Below, one piece after another: positions 36,228 to 46,585 of a DNA stretch of 64,000 nt. The stretch comes from JAVJSD01 sp040219575 (GTDB lineage: Bacteria; Planctomycetota; Planctomycetia; Pirellulales; Pirellulaceae): contig JAVJSD010000080.1 of the NCBI GenBank assembly GCA_040219575.1, positions 62,001 to 126,000 of the forward strand, written 5' to 3'. Under the pieces are notes generated by a model. It was given only the letters and a program-made list of their open reading frames with translations. It was not told where the DNA came from and did no database searches. Position 1 is the first letter of the stretch, and each line of letters opens with the position of its first letter. A program made the position numbers and the translations under genes.

Positions 36228-38420
36228 GTGCTGATTGCGACTGCGTATCCTCCCCACGTGATGCAACATCTCGGCCGCGCCGGGATGGTGCGGATGGCGT
36301 TGGCGCTCGCGGCGTTCTCGTCGTTCCTGATCACGGGGAATGTCCACGCCGAGCCGTCTTCGGCGGCGTTTTCTGCGACGGAGCTTGCCGCGTTCTTCAA
36401 GCGGCACTGCGTCGACTGCCACGGACCCGACCAACAGCAGGCGAAGGTCGCCGTGCACGACCTGGCCCGTCCGCCGCGGTCGGAGGTGGAGCTCGCGCTC
36501 TGGAAGCGCGTCATCGGGCAACTCGAAAGCGGCCACATGCCGCCCGACGACGCATTGCAGCCATCGCCGCGGCAGCGCCGGCAGGCGATCGAATCGCTTT
36601 ACGGCGGCCTTGCAAGCGTGGGCGTTCACCGCGAGGGGAACGAGGTCGATCACGATGCATTGTTCGCGAGCGGCCGCGGCGGCGAGGCCGACGCGGCGAC
36701 CGACGGGCGACTCTGGCGTCTCTCGCAACCGGCCTACGAGAACTTCTTCCAAGACACCTTCCGGGGAATCAAGCCGGCGATGCGGCTTCGCGCTCCGTGG
36801 GAGATGACGCCCGACCCCAAGACCGGCTTCAGCGACCTCGCTTCGGCGCACCGCATCGGCGAGGCGGAGTTGGAGCACCACCTGCGGAACATCGCGCCCA
36901 TCGTGCGGGAAGTGGTGGAGGGGAGGTCGGCGCCGGACGAGTTGCAACAGCTGTCCAAGGCCGGCAAGGCGGCCACGGCCGAACAGGTCGAGGCGAGCGT
37001 CGCCGCGGTGTTCTTCAAAATCCTGCAGCGCGAGCCGACGGAGCAGGAACGCCAGCGGTATGCCGGTTTCGTGCGAAAGAACCTGGCCGAAGGCGGCGCC
37101 AAGCCGGCGGTCGAGCAATTGTTGTTCGCCGTGCTGCTGCATCCCGAAGCGCTGTATCGGGTAGAGGCGGCCAAAAGGCGGCAGGCGCTGACGCCGCATC
37201 ACTTGGCGCGAGCAATCGCCTACACGCTGACCGACCAGGGGCCGGATGCGGCGCTGCTCGAGGCGGCGGCCGCGAATCGTCTCGACACGCCCGACGAGGT
37301 TCAGGCGCAGGTCCTCCGCATTCTGAACGATCCGCAGACATCCAAGCTGCGCGTGCTCCGTTTCTTCCAGGAGTACTTCGGCTACACCAAAGCGCCCGAC
37401 GTTTTCAAAGACGCCCCCACGCTCCAGGCGGCGCAGGTGGTGGAGGATGAAAAGTACACCCGCAAAGAGACGGTATGGGCCGAGGCGAGTTACACGTTCG
37501 TTCGCGACGCCGATTGGCTGATCCTCGATGTTCTGGAGAAGGACCGCCACGTGCTGCGCGAGCTGTTGACCACCAGCGACACGTTCACCCTCACCAAGCC
37601 AGAGCGTGGGCCGCGCCCCTTGAGCGCCGCGGAAGTGCAGCGGGCCAAGGTCAAGTACCACACGAACAGCACCACGCGAGGTTTCTTCCGCAAGATCCCC
37701 GTGGAGCTGCGGATTTACGAGCTCGATGAACTGGCGATCCGCCGCGACGCCTGGGCGCCCGATCAGCGGTACGCCATGCCGGCGGGGCATCGCGCGGGAA
37801 TCCTCACGCATCCCAGTTGGCTCGTGGCGCAGTCCGACAACTTCGACAACAACCCGATCCACCGCGGCAAGTGGATTCGAGAAAAACTGCTGGGCGAGAA
37901 GCTTCCCGAGATACCGATCACGGTCGACGCCAAACTGCCCGACGAGCCGCACCACACGCTGCGGAAGCGGATGCGCGTGACGCGCGAGACGTACTGCTGG
38001 AAATGCCACGAGCGGATGGATCCCCTGGGACTGCCGTTCGAGAGGTACGACCATTTCGGCCGCTATCGCGAGACCGAACTGGAACAGCCCGTCGACGCGT
38101 CCGGATATTTGACCGGCACGGGCGATCCACAGCTCGACGGACCGGTGACCGGCGCCGTCGAGCTGATCGAGCGCCTGGCGGCCTCGCAGCGCGTCGAGCA
38201 GGTCTTCGTGCGGCACGTCTTCCGCTACTTCGTGGGACGCAACGAAACGCTGGAAGACGGACCCGCGCTCGTGGCGGCGCATCGCGCTTATGTCGAAAGC
38301 GACGGCAGCATGCGGGCCCTGCTGGCTTCGATCCTCACCTCGCCGGCGTTCCTCGAACGGGCGTCCGACAGCGAATTCAACGAACCGTCGACACCACCTA
38401 CAAAAGAGAGTTTGCCATGA
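36228..38420 (+). CDS. planctomycete cytochrome-type protein with DUF1587/1592/1588/1585 domains
   Basis: 730 aa. The GTG at 36228 is the best start because AGGAGGTG lies 7 bp before it. A hydrophobic export segment follows (about residues 20-41). A heme-type CVDCH motif sits in the N-terminal PSCyt1-like module (HCVDCHGPDQQQAKVAVHDL), and MPPDDALQP follows. The middle and C-terminal parts match the DUF1592/DUF1588/DUF1585 series, with a second CWKCH near the end (YCWKCHERMDPLGLPFERYD) and FRYFVGRNET. Such proteins are numerous in planctomycetes and uncharacterised; a periplasmic redox role is inferred. Overlaps the next gene by 4 bp. Confidence 0.92.
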   Translation: MLIATAYPPHVMQHLGRAGMVRMALALAAFSSFLITGNVHAEPSSAAFSATELAAFFKRHCVDCHGPDQQQAKVAVHDLARPPRSEVELALWKRVIGQLESGHMPPDDALQPSPRQRRQAIESLYGGLASVGVHREGNEVDHDALFASGRGGEADAATDGRLWRLSQPAYENFFQDTFRGIKPAMRLRAPWEMTPDPKTGFSDLASAHRIGEAELEHHLRNIAPIVREVVEGRSAPDELQQLSKAGKAATAEQVEASVAAVFFKILQREPTEQERQRYAGFVRKNLAEGGAKPAVEQLLFAVLLHPEALYRVEAAKRRQALTPHHLARAIAYTLTDQGPDAALLEAAAANRLDTPDEVQAQVLRILNDPQTSKLRVLRFFQEYFGYTKAPDVFKDAPTLQAAQVVEDEKYTRKETVWAEASYTFVRDADWLILDVLEKDRHVLRELLTTSDTFTLTKPERGPRPLSAAEVQRAKVKYHTNSTTRGFFRKIPVELRIYELDELAIRRDAWAPDQRYAMPAGHRAGILTHPSWLVAQSDNFDNNPIHRGKWIREKLLGEKLPEIPITVDAKLPDEPHHTLRKRMRVTRETYCWKCHERMDPLGLPFERYDHFGRYRETELEQPVDASGYLTGTGDPQLDGPVTGAVELIERLAASQRVEQVFVRHVFRYFVGRNETLEDGPALVAAHRAYVESDGSMRALLASILTSPAFLERASDSEFNEPSTPPTKESLP

Positions 38421-39814
38421 TCAACCGGCGCGACTGGCTTACCGGATTGGCGGCGGGCGGGGCGATGTTGTCTCCCTTGAGCAGGTCGCTGATGGCGCAG
38501 GCCGCCGGCGCGGATCTGCCGCCCGCTCCCCAAAGGTTCGTGTTCGTACTGTTCGAGAACGGACTGCGGGAAAGCGAGGCGCAGCCGGTGGACGTGCCGC
38601 TGGGAAGCGACAGCGTTCGCGTCTGCTCGCTCGATTCGCTGGCGTTGCCCGAGAAGGTGATCGATCCTCTCGCGCCTTTCAAGGATCGAATGACGCTGAT
38701 CCAGGGACTGCGGGGGACGCATCTGAATCCAAACCACGGGGCCGGTTACGGGGCGCTGTCGGGACTGCCGCAGGCGCCCGCCGACAAACGCCGCGTGCGG
38801 GCCGAATCGATCGACGCCGCGCTGGCCAGGATCGCTCCCGGGTTGTTTCCCGTGGTGGTGCTGGGGATCAATGGCGGTGAGAACGAAACGTCGACGGCGT
38901 ATGGCATATCGGCCTGGGGACAGGGAAAGCCGATTCCGATCCAGTGCCGGCCGGAGCTTGCGTACGAGTCGTTGTTTGGCAGTTCCGGGACCGACCAGAA
39001 CGACTTTCTCGCCCGCAAGAATCTGCTCGACTTCGTATCCGGCGACCTGAAGCAGATGCGCTCGGGGCTCGGCGCCTCGGGACGCGAGCAACTCGACTAC
39101 CATCTCGACGCGCTGGAGTCGCTCAGCAAGCGTTGGGGAAAGCTCGGCGCGCTGAAGGACGAGGGGGAGTTGGAGCAGCATGCGCCGCAGCCCTTCGCCG
39201 AACCTCCGCGGTCGATGCCCGACGTGATCGCCGCCCAATTCGACATCGCCGCGGCGGCCCTCTCGGCCGGTTTGACCAACGTGGTCACCATCACCTCGGG
39301 CCTGGGCGGATTGAGCCCGAACTACAAGGGCTTCTCGAACATGGGGCAGCATAGCGCCGGGCACGGCAACCCGGATCCCGAATTGGGCGTCCGCGGCAAC
39401 GAGATCGTCCGCCGGGCGCACCACTTCATGGCCGAGCGGACGGCGGCGCTGATGACGCAGCTCGCCGGCATTCCCGAAGGCGACGGCACGATGCTCGACA
39501 ACACGGTGGTCGTGTTCATGAGCGACAGCGCCGAACGGCAGCACAGCCAGGGGACGCAGTGGCCGATCGTGGTGATGGGCGATCTCGGCGGACGGATGAA
39601 GACGGGGCAGCTGATCACCTACCCCCTGCAGGCCAGGATCATCGAGAACGGCTACGGAGAGACGCGCGAAGCCGGCACGGGCGAACCCACCAATCCCACG
39701 CTCAACCGGCTGTGGTGCAGCCTGCTGCACGCGGCCGGCGACCCGCGCGAGAACTTCAATCTTCCCGTGGCCAGTCTCGACCAGAACGGCCCGCTGGCGG
39801 AACTGATGGCATGA
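38417..39814 (+). CDS. DUF1552 family protein
   Basis: 465 aa. The ATG overlaps the previous stop (ATGA). The N-terminus MINRRDWLTGLAAGGAML has a twin-arginine-like RR and a hydrophobic stretch, suggesting Tat export. Landmarks of DUF1552 are FVLFENGLRE, GLRGTHLNPNHGAGYGALSG, DAALARI, LDYHLDALESL and a C-terminal RLWCSLLHAAGDPREN. The family is almost always the partner of DUF1592-type cytochromes, as here. Its biochemical role is unknown; a sulfatase- or phosphatase-like fold (the DUF1501 relatives) is possible. Confidence 0.93.
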   Translation: MINRRDWLTGLAAGGAMLSPLSRSLMAQAAGADLPPAPQRFVFVLFENGLRESEAQPVDVPLGSDSVRVCSLDSLALPEKVIDPLAPFKDRMTLIQGLRGTHLNPNHGAGYGALSGLPQAPADKRRVRAESIDAALARIAPGLFPVVVLGINGGENETSTAYGISAWGQGKPIPIQCRPELAYESLFGSSGTDQNDFLARKNLLDFVSGDLKQMRSGLGASGREQLDYHLDALESLSKRWGKLGALKDEGELEQHAPQPFAEPPRSMPDVIAAQFDIAAAALSAGLTNVVTITSGLGGLSPNYKGFSNMGQHSAGHGNPDPELGVRGNEIVRRAHHFMAERTAALMTQLAGIPEGDGTMLDNTVVVFMSDSAERQHSQGTQWPIVVMGDLGGRMKTGQLITYPLQARIIENGYGETREAGTGEPTNPTLNRLWCSLLHAAGDPRENFNLPVASLDQNGPLAELMA

Positions 39815-40929
39815 CGTCGTTGCTGCCAGTGACCTGTCGCCGGCTGACGCTGGTGGGACTGCTCCTCGCTTCCGCCGCGGTCGGCCGCCTCGACGCGGAC
39901 GACGACGTGCGATTGATCGCCGGTCCGCCGATCGTGCTGGCGCCTCCGCCGATCAACAAGAGCATCGGCAACCCGGTGTACTGCCTGGCGTTCGCCGGCG
40001 ACGGCGACGCGCTGGTGACCGGCGCCGCCTCGGGCGCGCTGGTGTGGGATGTGCCAAGCGGCAAGCTGCGGCAGACGCTGGAGGTCGACCAGCGCGGCGT
40101 CGACGCACTGGCGCTCGATCCCCGCTCTACCGTTCTGGCGATCGGCGGCGCTTCGGGCGTCATCCAAGTGTTCGACGCCAAAACTTTCAAACTGCTCCAC
40201 ACGCTGGGCTCGACGACGGGTGCGACGCCAGGAGCAGTGTCGGGCGCGGTGTGCGGACTGTCGATCTCTCCCGACGGCCGCCAGTTGGCGAGCGTCAGTT
40301 CCAGCGGTTGGCAGGAAGGCGGCGGAGAGGAAGAGGCCGACGAGCCGTTCGGCGTCACGCTGTGGGATTTGGCGGCCGGGCGGAAGCAAAAGGAAATTGC
40401 TCATCCGGCGCCGACATTCGGCGCGACCGCGTTGGCTTTCCTGCCCGAGGGGAAGCAGCTGGTGACGGCCCAAGACCGCACGCTGCGCGTCGTCGACGTC
40501 GAGGCGGGAAAGACGGTCGAGACGGTCGAACTTCCCCAACTGCCCAGAACGCTGGGCGCCCTCGCGCTGCACGCCGATGGCCGGCGGCTCGTCACGGGCG
40601 CGTTTGAGCCGATGCTCCGTCTGTGGGATGTCGGCGGTTGGAAGCAGGTCGGCGGCTGGGACGCGCACGATCGTGAGCCGCCACCGCGGCGCGGCGTATC
40701 GGCGGTCGGCTTTTCGCCGGATGGGGCGTACGTCCTCAGCGGCGGGATGGACGGGATGGTGTGCGTGTGGGATGCATCGAACGGCCGCCGGTTGCTGGAG
40801 TTGGACGGCCGCGGCGAAGTGTCGGCGCGGTGGATCACCGGCGTCGCGATGACGGCCGACAACGGCTGGCTCGCCGCATCGCATTTCGGCGGAACGGCGA
40901 CCCTCTGGCGGATCACCGCAGAGAAGTAG
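39811..40929 (+). CDS. exported WD40 repeat protein
   Basis: 372 aa. The ATG overlaps the DUF1552 stop by 4 bp (ATGA). A signal peptide spans residues 1-26 (LTLVGLLLASAAVGRLDAD). WD40 blades read ALVWDVPSGKL, VIQVFDAKTFKL, VTLWDLAAGRKQ, TLRVVDVEAGKT, MLRLWDVGGWKQ, MVCVWDASNGRR and ATLWRITAEK, enough for a seven-bladed propeller. As third cistron of the cytochrome/DUF1552 operon it is probably a periplasmic scaffold for that system. Followed by a clear terminator. Confidence 0.92.
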   Translation: MTSLLPVTCRRLTLVGLLLASAAVGRLDADDDVRLIAGPPIVLAPPPINKSIGNPVYCLAFAGDGDALVTGAASGALVWDVPSGKLRQTLEVDQRGVDALALDPRSTVLAIGGASGVIQVFDAKTFKLLHTLGSTTGATPGAVSGAVCGLSISPDGRQLASVSSSGWQEGGGEEEADEPFGVTLWDLAAGRKQKEIAHPAPTFGATALAFLPEGKQLVTAQDRTLRVVDVEAGKTVETVELPQLPRTLGALALHADGRRLVTGAFEPMLRLWDVGGWKQVGGWDAHDREPPPRRGVSAVGFSPDGAYVLSGGMDGMVCVWDASNGRRLLELDGRGEVSARWITGVAMTADNGWLAASHFGGTATLWRITAEK

Positions 40930-40933
40930 CATC

Positions 40934-40956
40934 GCCGCTTGCGGGCGGCTTTTTTT
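40934..40956 (+). terminator. Rho-independent terminator of the DUF1592-DUF1552-WD40 operon
   Basis: Hairpin GCCGC-TTGCGG-GCGGC followed directly by seven T residues, 4 bp past the WD40 stop. Confidence 0.88.
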
Positions 40957-41064
40957 GGCGCCTTCGCACCGCCCGTGGCTCTGCCGTGAACAAGGCGGCG
41001 CGCTTGAGGTCGTTCGCTCGCTGCTGGCACGTCGGGCTGACGCCCTGACGCTCGCCGAGGGGGG

Positions 41065-41589
41065 TTAGTCGTTGACCGAGGCCTGTTCGCCTTGGAAGGT
41101 GACGCGGAAGTCGCGGCGGCGGATGTCTTTTAGGACGCGATCGTAGGCCGAGTCGTTTCCTTTCTCGAGCGATTTGGCGTCACCGGTCGCGACCGTGGCG
41201 TGCTCGCTCGAAAGTTGCTGGAAAGCGGCGGTGAGCGCGGCGTCGTCGGCCAGGATCTGTTCGATCAAGGCCCGGTCGGGATGGTCGCCGGCGACCTCGA
41301 TGCCGCCGAAGCTGTCGGTCTGCAGCGTGATCGGTTGCGAGAGATCGACGCCGCCGGCCGCCAGGCGGTCCTGCAACTGCTTGCGGAATTCATCCAGTCC
41401 GGCTTGAAAGTCGGAGGCCGCCGCTTCGGCGGTCGGGTCGACCTTGGGCGTCGCGTCCTGCTGGGGGGATGCGTCTTCCGGGCGGAGAAAAGCCTCCGCA
41501 AAGGAGAAGCCGTCCGCCAACCGGTCGGCCGCCTGTCCCGCCACGGCCGCCACGGCCGGGGCAATCGATGTGAGCCCGAACAGCGACAT
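41065..41589 (-). CDS. hypothetical protein (174 aa)
   Basis: The start MSLFGLTSIAPAVAAVAG follows CGGAGCAATTGC. The N-terminus is mildly hydrophobic but not a clear signal peptide. The body is acidic and helical with no recognised domain. LDLSQPITLQTDSFGGIEV-like strands (read VDLSQPITLQTDSFGGI) and HPDRALIEQILADD give a faint resemblance to flagellar hook-length or secreted structural proteins. That is too weak for a call. Convergent with the terminator of the preceding operon. Confidence 0.6.
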   Translation of the reverse strand: MSLFGLTSIAPAVAAVAGQAADRLADGFSFAEAFLRPEDASPQQDATPKVDPTAEAAASDFQAGLDEFRKQLQDRLAAGGVDLSQPITLQTDSFGGIEVAGDHPDRALIEQILADDAALTAAFQQLSSEHATVATGDAKSLEKGNDSAYDRVLKDIRRRDFRVTFQGEQASVND

Positions 41590-41900
41590 GCAATTGCTCC
41601 GCTCGCCAAATCAAGTGAGAAGCCGGCCCGAAGGCCGCGCGTCGGCTGACGCAACACGACGACGATCGTCGCACGCCGACAGCGTGTTCGTGTCATCGGC
41701 ATCCGGGCCAGGCAAGATAAGCAGATATTGCCGGCGGCGGCGGATTTTGTGATTCTCCGGCGAATCACCGTCGATTCGGCGGCGGTGAAGAGTGACGGCC
41801 GCCTTCCCCGACGCCGCCGATTAGTTGCCCCATCGCGTGCGGGTTTCCTATATTAAAGGCGCCAGGGGAGAGGCGCAACCGTAGCGAGAGAAGTGACTCG
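41590..41900. other. intergenic region
   Basis: Divergent gap between the minus-strand unknown gene and the HEAT-like protein, likely holding both promoters. No repeat or RNA is recognised. Confidence 0.4.
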
Positions 41901-43193
41901 ATGCTGCATTGTGGAAGCGGACAAACGTTTGGCGGCGACAGGGCCGATGGGCGGCGATTGCTGGCGATCGCCCTGGTGTTGGTCGGTGCGGCCGTCATTA
42001 CGCCGGCGGCCTTGGGCGATGTCTTCGTCTTGAATGGCGGCGGGCAGGTGCGCGGCGTGTGGCTTAATCCCTCGGAACGCGAGCCCGCAGTTTACGAGAT
42101 CAAGACCGAGCAAGGGGGGCAGCTTCAATTGGCCCGCGACCACGTGCGGGAGCGGATTCCCGAACGGACCGACGAGGTCGAGTATCGTCGGATCGCGCCG
42201 CAATACGGCGAGTCGGTCGAAGAGCAGTGGAAGCTGGCGGAGTGGTGCCGCGAGCACAACCTGCCGTCGCAGCGCGAGGAGCATTTGCGGCGCATTCTGC
42301 GTCTCGATTCCGATCACGGCGCGGCGCGGCGCGGCCTCGGTTACTCGCACATCGGCGGTCGCTGGGTGACGCGCGAGGGATGGGTCGAAGAGAAGGGCTT
42401 CGAGTATTACTCCGGCGCCTACCGCACGCCGCAGGAGGTGGCGATTCTGAAACGTCGTCAGGCCGAAGAAGACGCCCAGCGAAAATGGTTGATGCGGCTG
42501 ATGCAACTCCGCGAAGCGTTGGCGGGCGACGATCCATATGCGGCCCGCGACGAGATCCTGGCGGTGCGCGACGCCGAGGCGCTGCCGGCGCTGGCGCAGA
42601 TGATTCGCCGCGATCCAAATCCGCGCGTCAAGCTCGTGTACCTCGAGGCGATGCGAAACATCGGCGGCTTTCCCGCGGCGAAGGCGCTGGTCGAGGTGTC
42701 GCTGAACGATCCCGATCCGGAGGTGTTTTACGAGTCGTTGGAGCAGATCGCCGATCTGAATCCCAAGAGCATCGCCAAGCCTTTCGTCGACGCGCTCAAA
42801 GACGAGAACAACGTCCGCGTGAACCGCGCCGGGTTCGCGCTGGGGCGGCTCGAACAGCGGGCCGCCATGGGGCCGTTGATCGACGCGCTGGTCACCACGC
42901 ACACGATCGTTCTCAAATCGGGGCAGGGGCCGGACACCGTCACCACCACCTTCACGCGTCCTCCGCCCGGGGCCGCCAGTCCCACCTTGTGCCGCGATCG
43001 GGGTGTGCTTTCCGGCTTGTCGGCGGGCGACCAGACCAAGGTCATTCCCATGCGGGTGAACAATCAAGAGGTGCTGACGGCCCTGGTCAAATTGAGCGGC
43101 GGGGTGACCTTCGGCTACGATCAGCAGGCCTGGCGCAACTGGCATGAGCAGCAGAAACGCGTGGACGCCGTGAAGGAAACGCGTCTGCGTTAA
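41901..43193 (+). CDS. exported HEAT-repeat-like protein
   Basis: 430 aa. After a polar N-terminus a hydrophobic export segment is seen (LLAIALVLVGAAVITPAAL). An SLA1/SHD1-like strand region follows (GGGQVRGVWLNPSERE). After about residue 205, HEAT-like helical repeats carry PALAQMIRRDPNPRVKLVYL, AAKALVEVSLNDPDPEVFYE and KPFVDALKDENNVRVNRAGF. HEAT arrays are protein-binding solenoids. The C-terminal WRNWHEQQK-type end is common in planctomycete HEAT proteins. No enzymatic motif. Confidence 0.78.
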   Translation: MLHCGSGQTFGGDRADGRRLLAIALVLVGAAVITPAALGDVFVLNGGGQVRGVWLNPSEREPAVYEIKTEQGGQLQLARDHVRERIPERTDEVEYRRIAPQYGESVEEQWKLAEWCREHNLPSQREEHLRRILRLDSDHGAARRGLGYSHIGGRWVTREGWVEEKGFEYYSGAYRTPQEVAILKRRQAEEDAQRKWLMRLMQLREALAGDDPYAARDEILAVRDAEALPALAQMIRRDPNPRVKLVYLEAMRNIGGFPAAKALVEVSLNDPDPEVFYESLEQIADLNPKSIAKPFVDALKDENNVRVNRAGFALGRLEQRAAMGPLIDALVTTHTIVLKSGQGPDTVTTTFTRPPPGAASPTLCRDRGVLSGLSAGDQTKVIPMRVNNQEVLTALVKLSGGVTFGYDQQAWRNWHEQQKRVDAVKETRLR

Positions 43194-43486
43194 CGCCGGG
43201 CGGGCCACGGGCAGGCCGCACGAATTCGCGACGCACGATTTCGCGACGCACGATTCCTCGCCCCATAATTCCGCGTCCCGTGATTTCAGGCCGAATTGCG
43301 TCGCATTCGCCTGGACATTTGGCCTGCAAGATCCTGGCGGCGGGCGTGCAGCGGGCCTTCGGCCGAATTATCCTGGAGAAAGGTCGAGTTGAGGCCTCCC
43401 CCCGCGGCGGCGTCCGTCGGCCGCGTCCGTCGGCTGCGGCGCCTCCATCTCCCGTGCCACGCTGTCCTGCAACAAGGTTTCGCGTC

Positions 43487-44029
43487 ATGCTTTGCGTGTC
43501 CCGCAACAAGAAGCTATTGCCGCCCATCGCTCCCGCGATGCTGCGGCGCTCGTGCCTCGGATTCGTGCTGATGGCGTTCGCCGTCGCCCTGCCGGGCGCC
43601 CCGGTCGTTGCTCAGGAGGCGGAGGAGATCGAGATCGAAAGTCTCACCGTGCGCACCGACATCTTCTTCAACGCGCTGACGAGCATGACGAAACAGGACG
43701 ACCAAAAGAGCGTGTTCGACAACCTGTTGAAGACCGGGCCGTTGTCGCTGCCGTCGCGCGACGGCGAAGTGATGGAGCTGGTGGACCGCTACAACAAGAT
43801 CGTGGAGAAACACGGGGGCTACGCGGGCGCCGTGGAGCGGATCTCCGTCAAACGCTTCGGCGGCGATCTGGTGCTGCTGAAATACCTGTACAAGGCCGAG
43901 AACTTTCCCATCATCTGGTACATCACCTACTATCGCTCGCACCGCCTGGAAGGGCAGCCGATGGAAGGTTGGGCCGTGGTTTCACTGCGCTTCGACACGC
44001 GACTGGAGTTGCTCGACCTGACGGACTAG
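43487..44029 (+). CDS. exported hypothetical protein (180 aa)
   Basis: The start at 43487 has AAGG 9 bp upstream; a shorter start at 43538 (MLRRSCLGFVLMAFA) would also give a signal peptide. The mature part begins near VVAQEAEE. It contains one compact domain: LVDRYNKIVEKHGGYAGAVE, ISVKRFGGDLVLLKYLYKAE, FPIIWYITYYRS and GWAVVSLRFDTRL. The strand-rich, ligand-binding look resembles NTF2/SnoaL-like exported domains, but no family is assigned. Confidence 0.7.
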   Translation: MLCVSRNKKLLPPIAPAMLRRSCLGFVLMAFAVALPGAPVVAQEAEEIEIESLTVRTDIFFNALTSMTKQDDQKSVFDNLLKTGPLSLPSRDGEVMELVDRYNKIVEKHGGYAGAVERISVKRFGGDLVLLKYLYKAENFPIIWYITYYRSHRLEGQPMEGWAVVSLRFDTRLELLDLTD

Positions 44030-44075
44030 CGCAGCGTCAAGTTGAGTTTTACTAGCTGGCATTGTCTGGAAACTC

Positions 44076-44139
44076 GTAGCGGAAGTCGCCAGACTTCCGA
44101 ATGAGAGCGAAGTCTCGGAAGTCTGGCGACTTCCGCTAC
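44076..44139. repeat. perfect 23-bp inverted repeat of the dispersed-repeat family
   Basis: GTAGCGGAAGTCGCCAGACT-TCC at 44076-44098 and its exact reverse complement at 44117-44139, separated by 18 bp. Each arm is itself palindromic (GGAAGTC...GACTTCC). Confidence 0.92.
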
Positions 44140-44217
44140 GGCTCTCGGCATCGTGACGTCTTTCGATGCCCGTAAGCTCGTTCTGGACGATGCACGAGTG
44201 TTTTGTCTGGAAACTTC

Positions 44218-44320
44218 GTAGCGGAAGTCGTGAGACTCCCGACGGCATGGATGAAAGAGAGGAAGTCTCACGAGTTCGGTACAACGACTCAACTTCCAGG
44301 AGTCTCACGACTTCTGCCGC
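44218..44320. repeat. three more copies of the dispersed repeat
   Basis: GTAGCGGAAGTCGTGAGACT at 44218, GGAAGTCTCACGAGTTCGGT at 44261 and a diverged copy ending GTCTCACGACTTCTGCC at about 44297-44320. Two of the copies in this block are preceded by TTTGTCTGGAAACT-like sequence (44064 and 44203). Confidence 0.82.
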
Positions 44321-44626
44321 CAAATTCGGGCATCAGGCAGCGCCTGATAGCGCCTGACCTACGAAACCACCGAGAACAGGGCTTTCCGCCTGGCAGTGCC
44401 ACTCGCCGGAGGGGGTGAATGCTCTTGTCGCTCCCCCTGCATTTGCTACCATCCGGCCCGCGTCGATGCCTCCTCTCCATCGCATCATGCGCCGTAGACT
44501 GTAGATAGGACGCCGTAGCGCCGTCCGGCGGCACGCGCCGCGGCGGGACAGGGGAAGCGACGCCGACGCGCGGCTTGCGCGCGCCGCCGATACGCCGGGA
44601 GGCTGATACGCCGGGAGATCGACGAG

Positions 44627-46516
<1,890 letters not shown>

Positions 46517-46585
46517 CCGCGGACTCCGGGGCCGGCGCTCGCCCGGCGGCCGAAGGCGCGAGCACGCATTACTTGGAAACAGGCG

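Larger units (their letters stand above)
44030..44626. other. repeat-filled intergenic region and glmS leader
   Basis: No gene is seen. 44064-44320 is filled with dispersed-repeat copies (described separately). 44330-44626 is the leader of glmS; nothing like the known glmS ribozyme core could be recognised in it by eye. Confidence 0.55.

Noticed and set aside
44330..44626. glmS ribozyme/riboswitch
   Set aside because: The glmS leader is long enough, but no conserved ribozyme core could be recognised by eye; a covariance-model search would decide.
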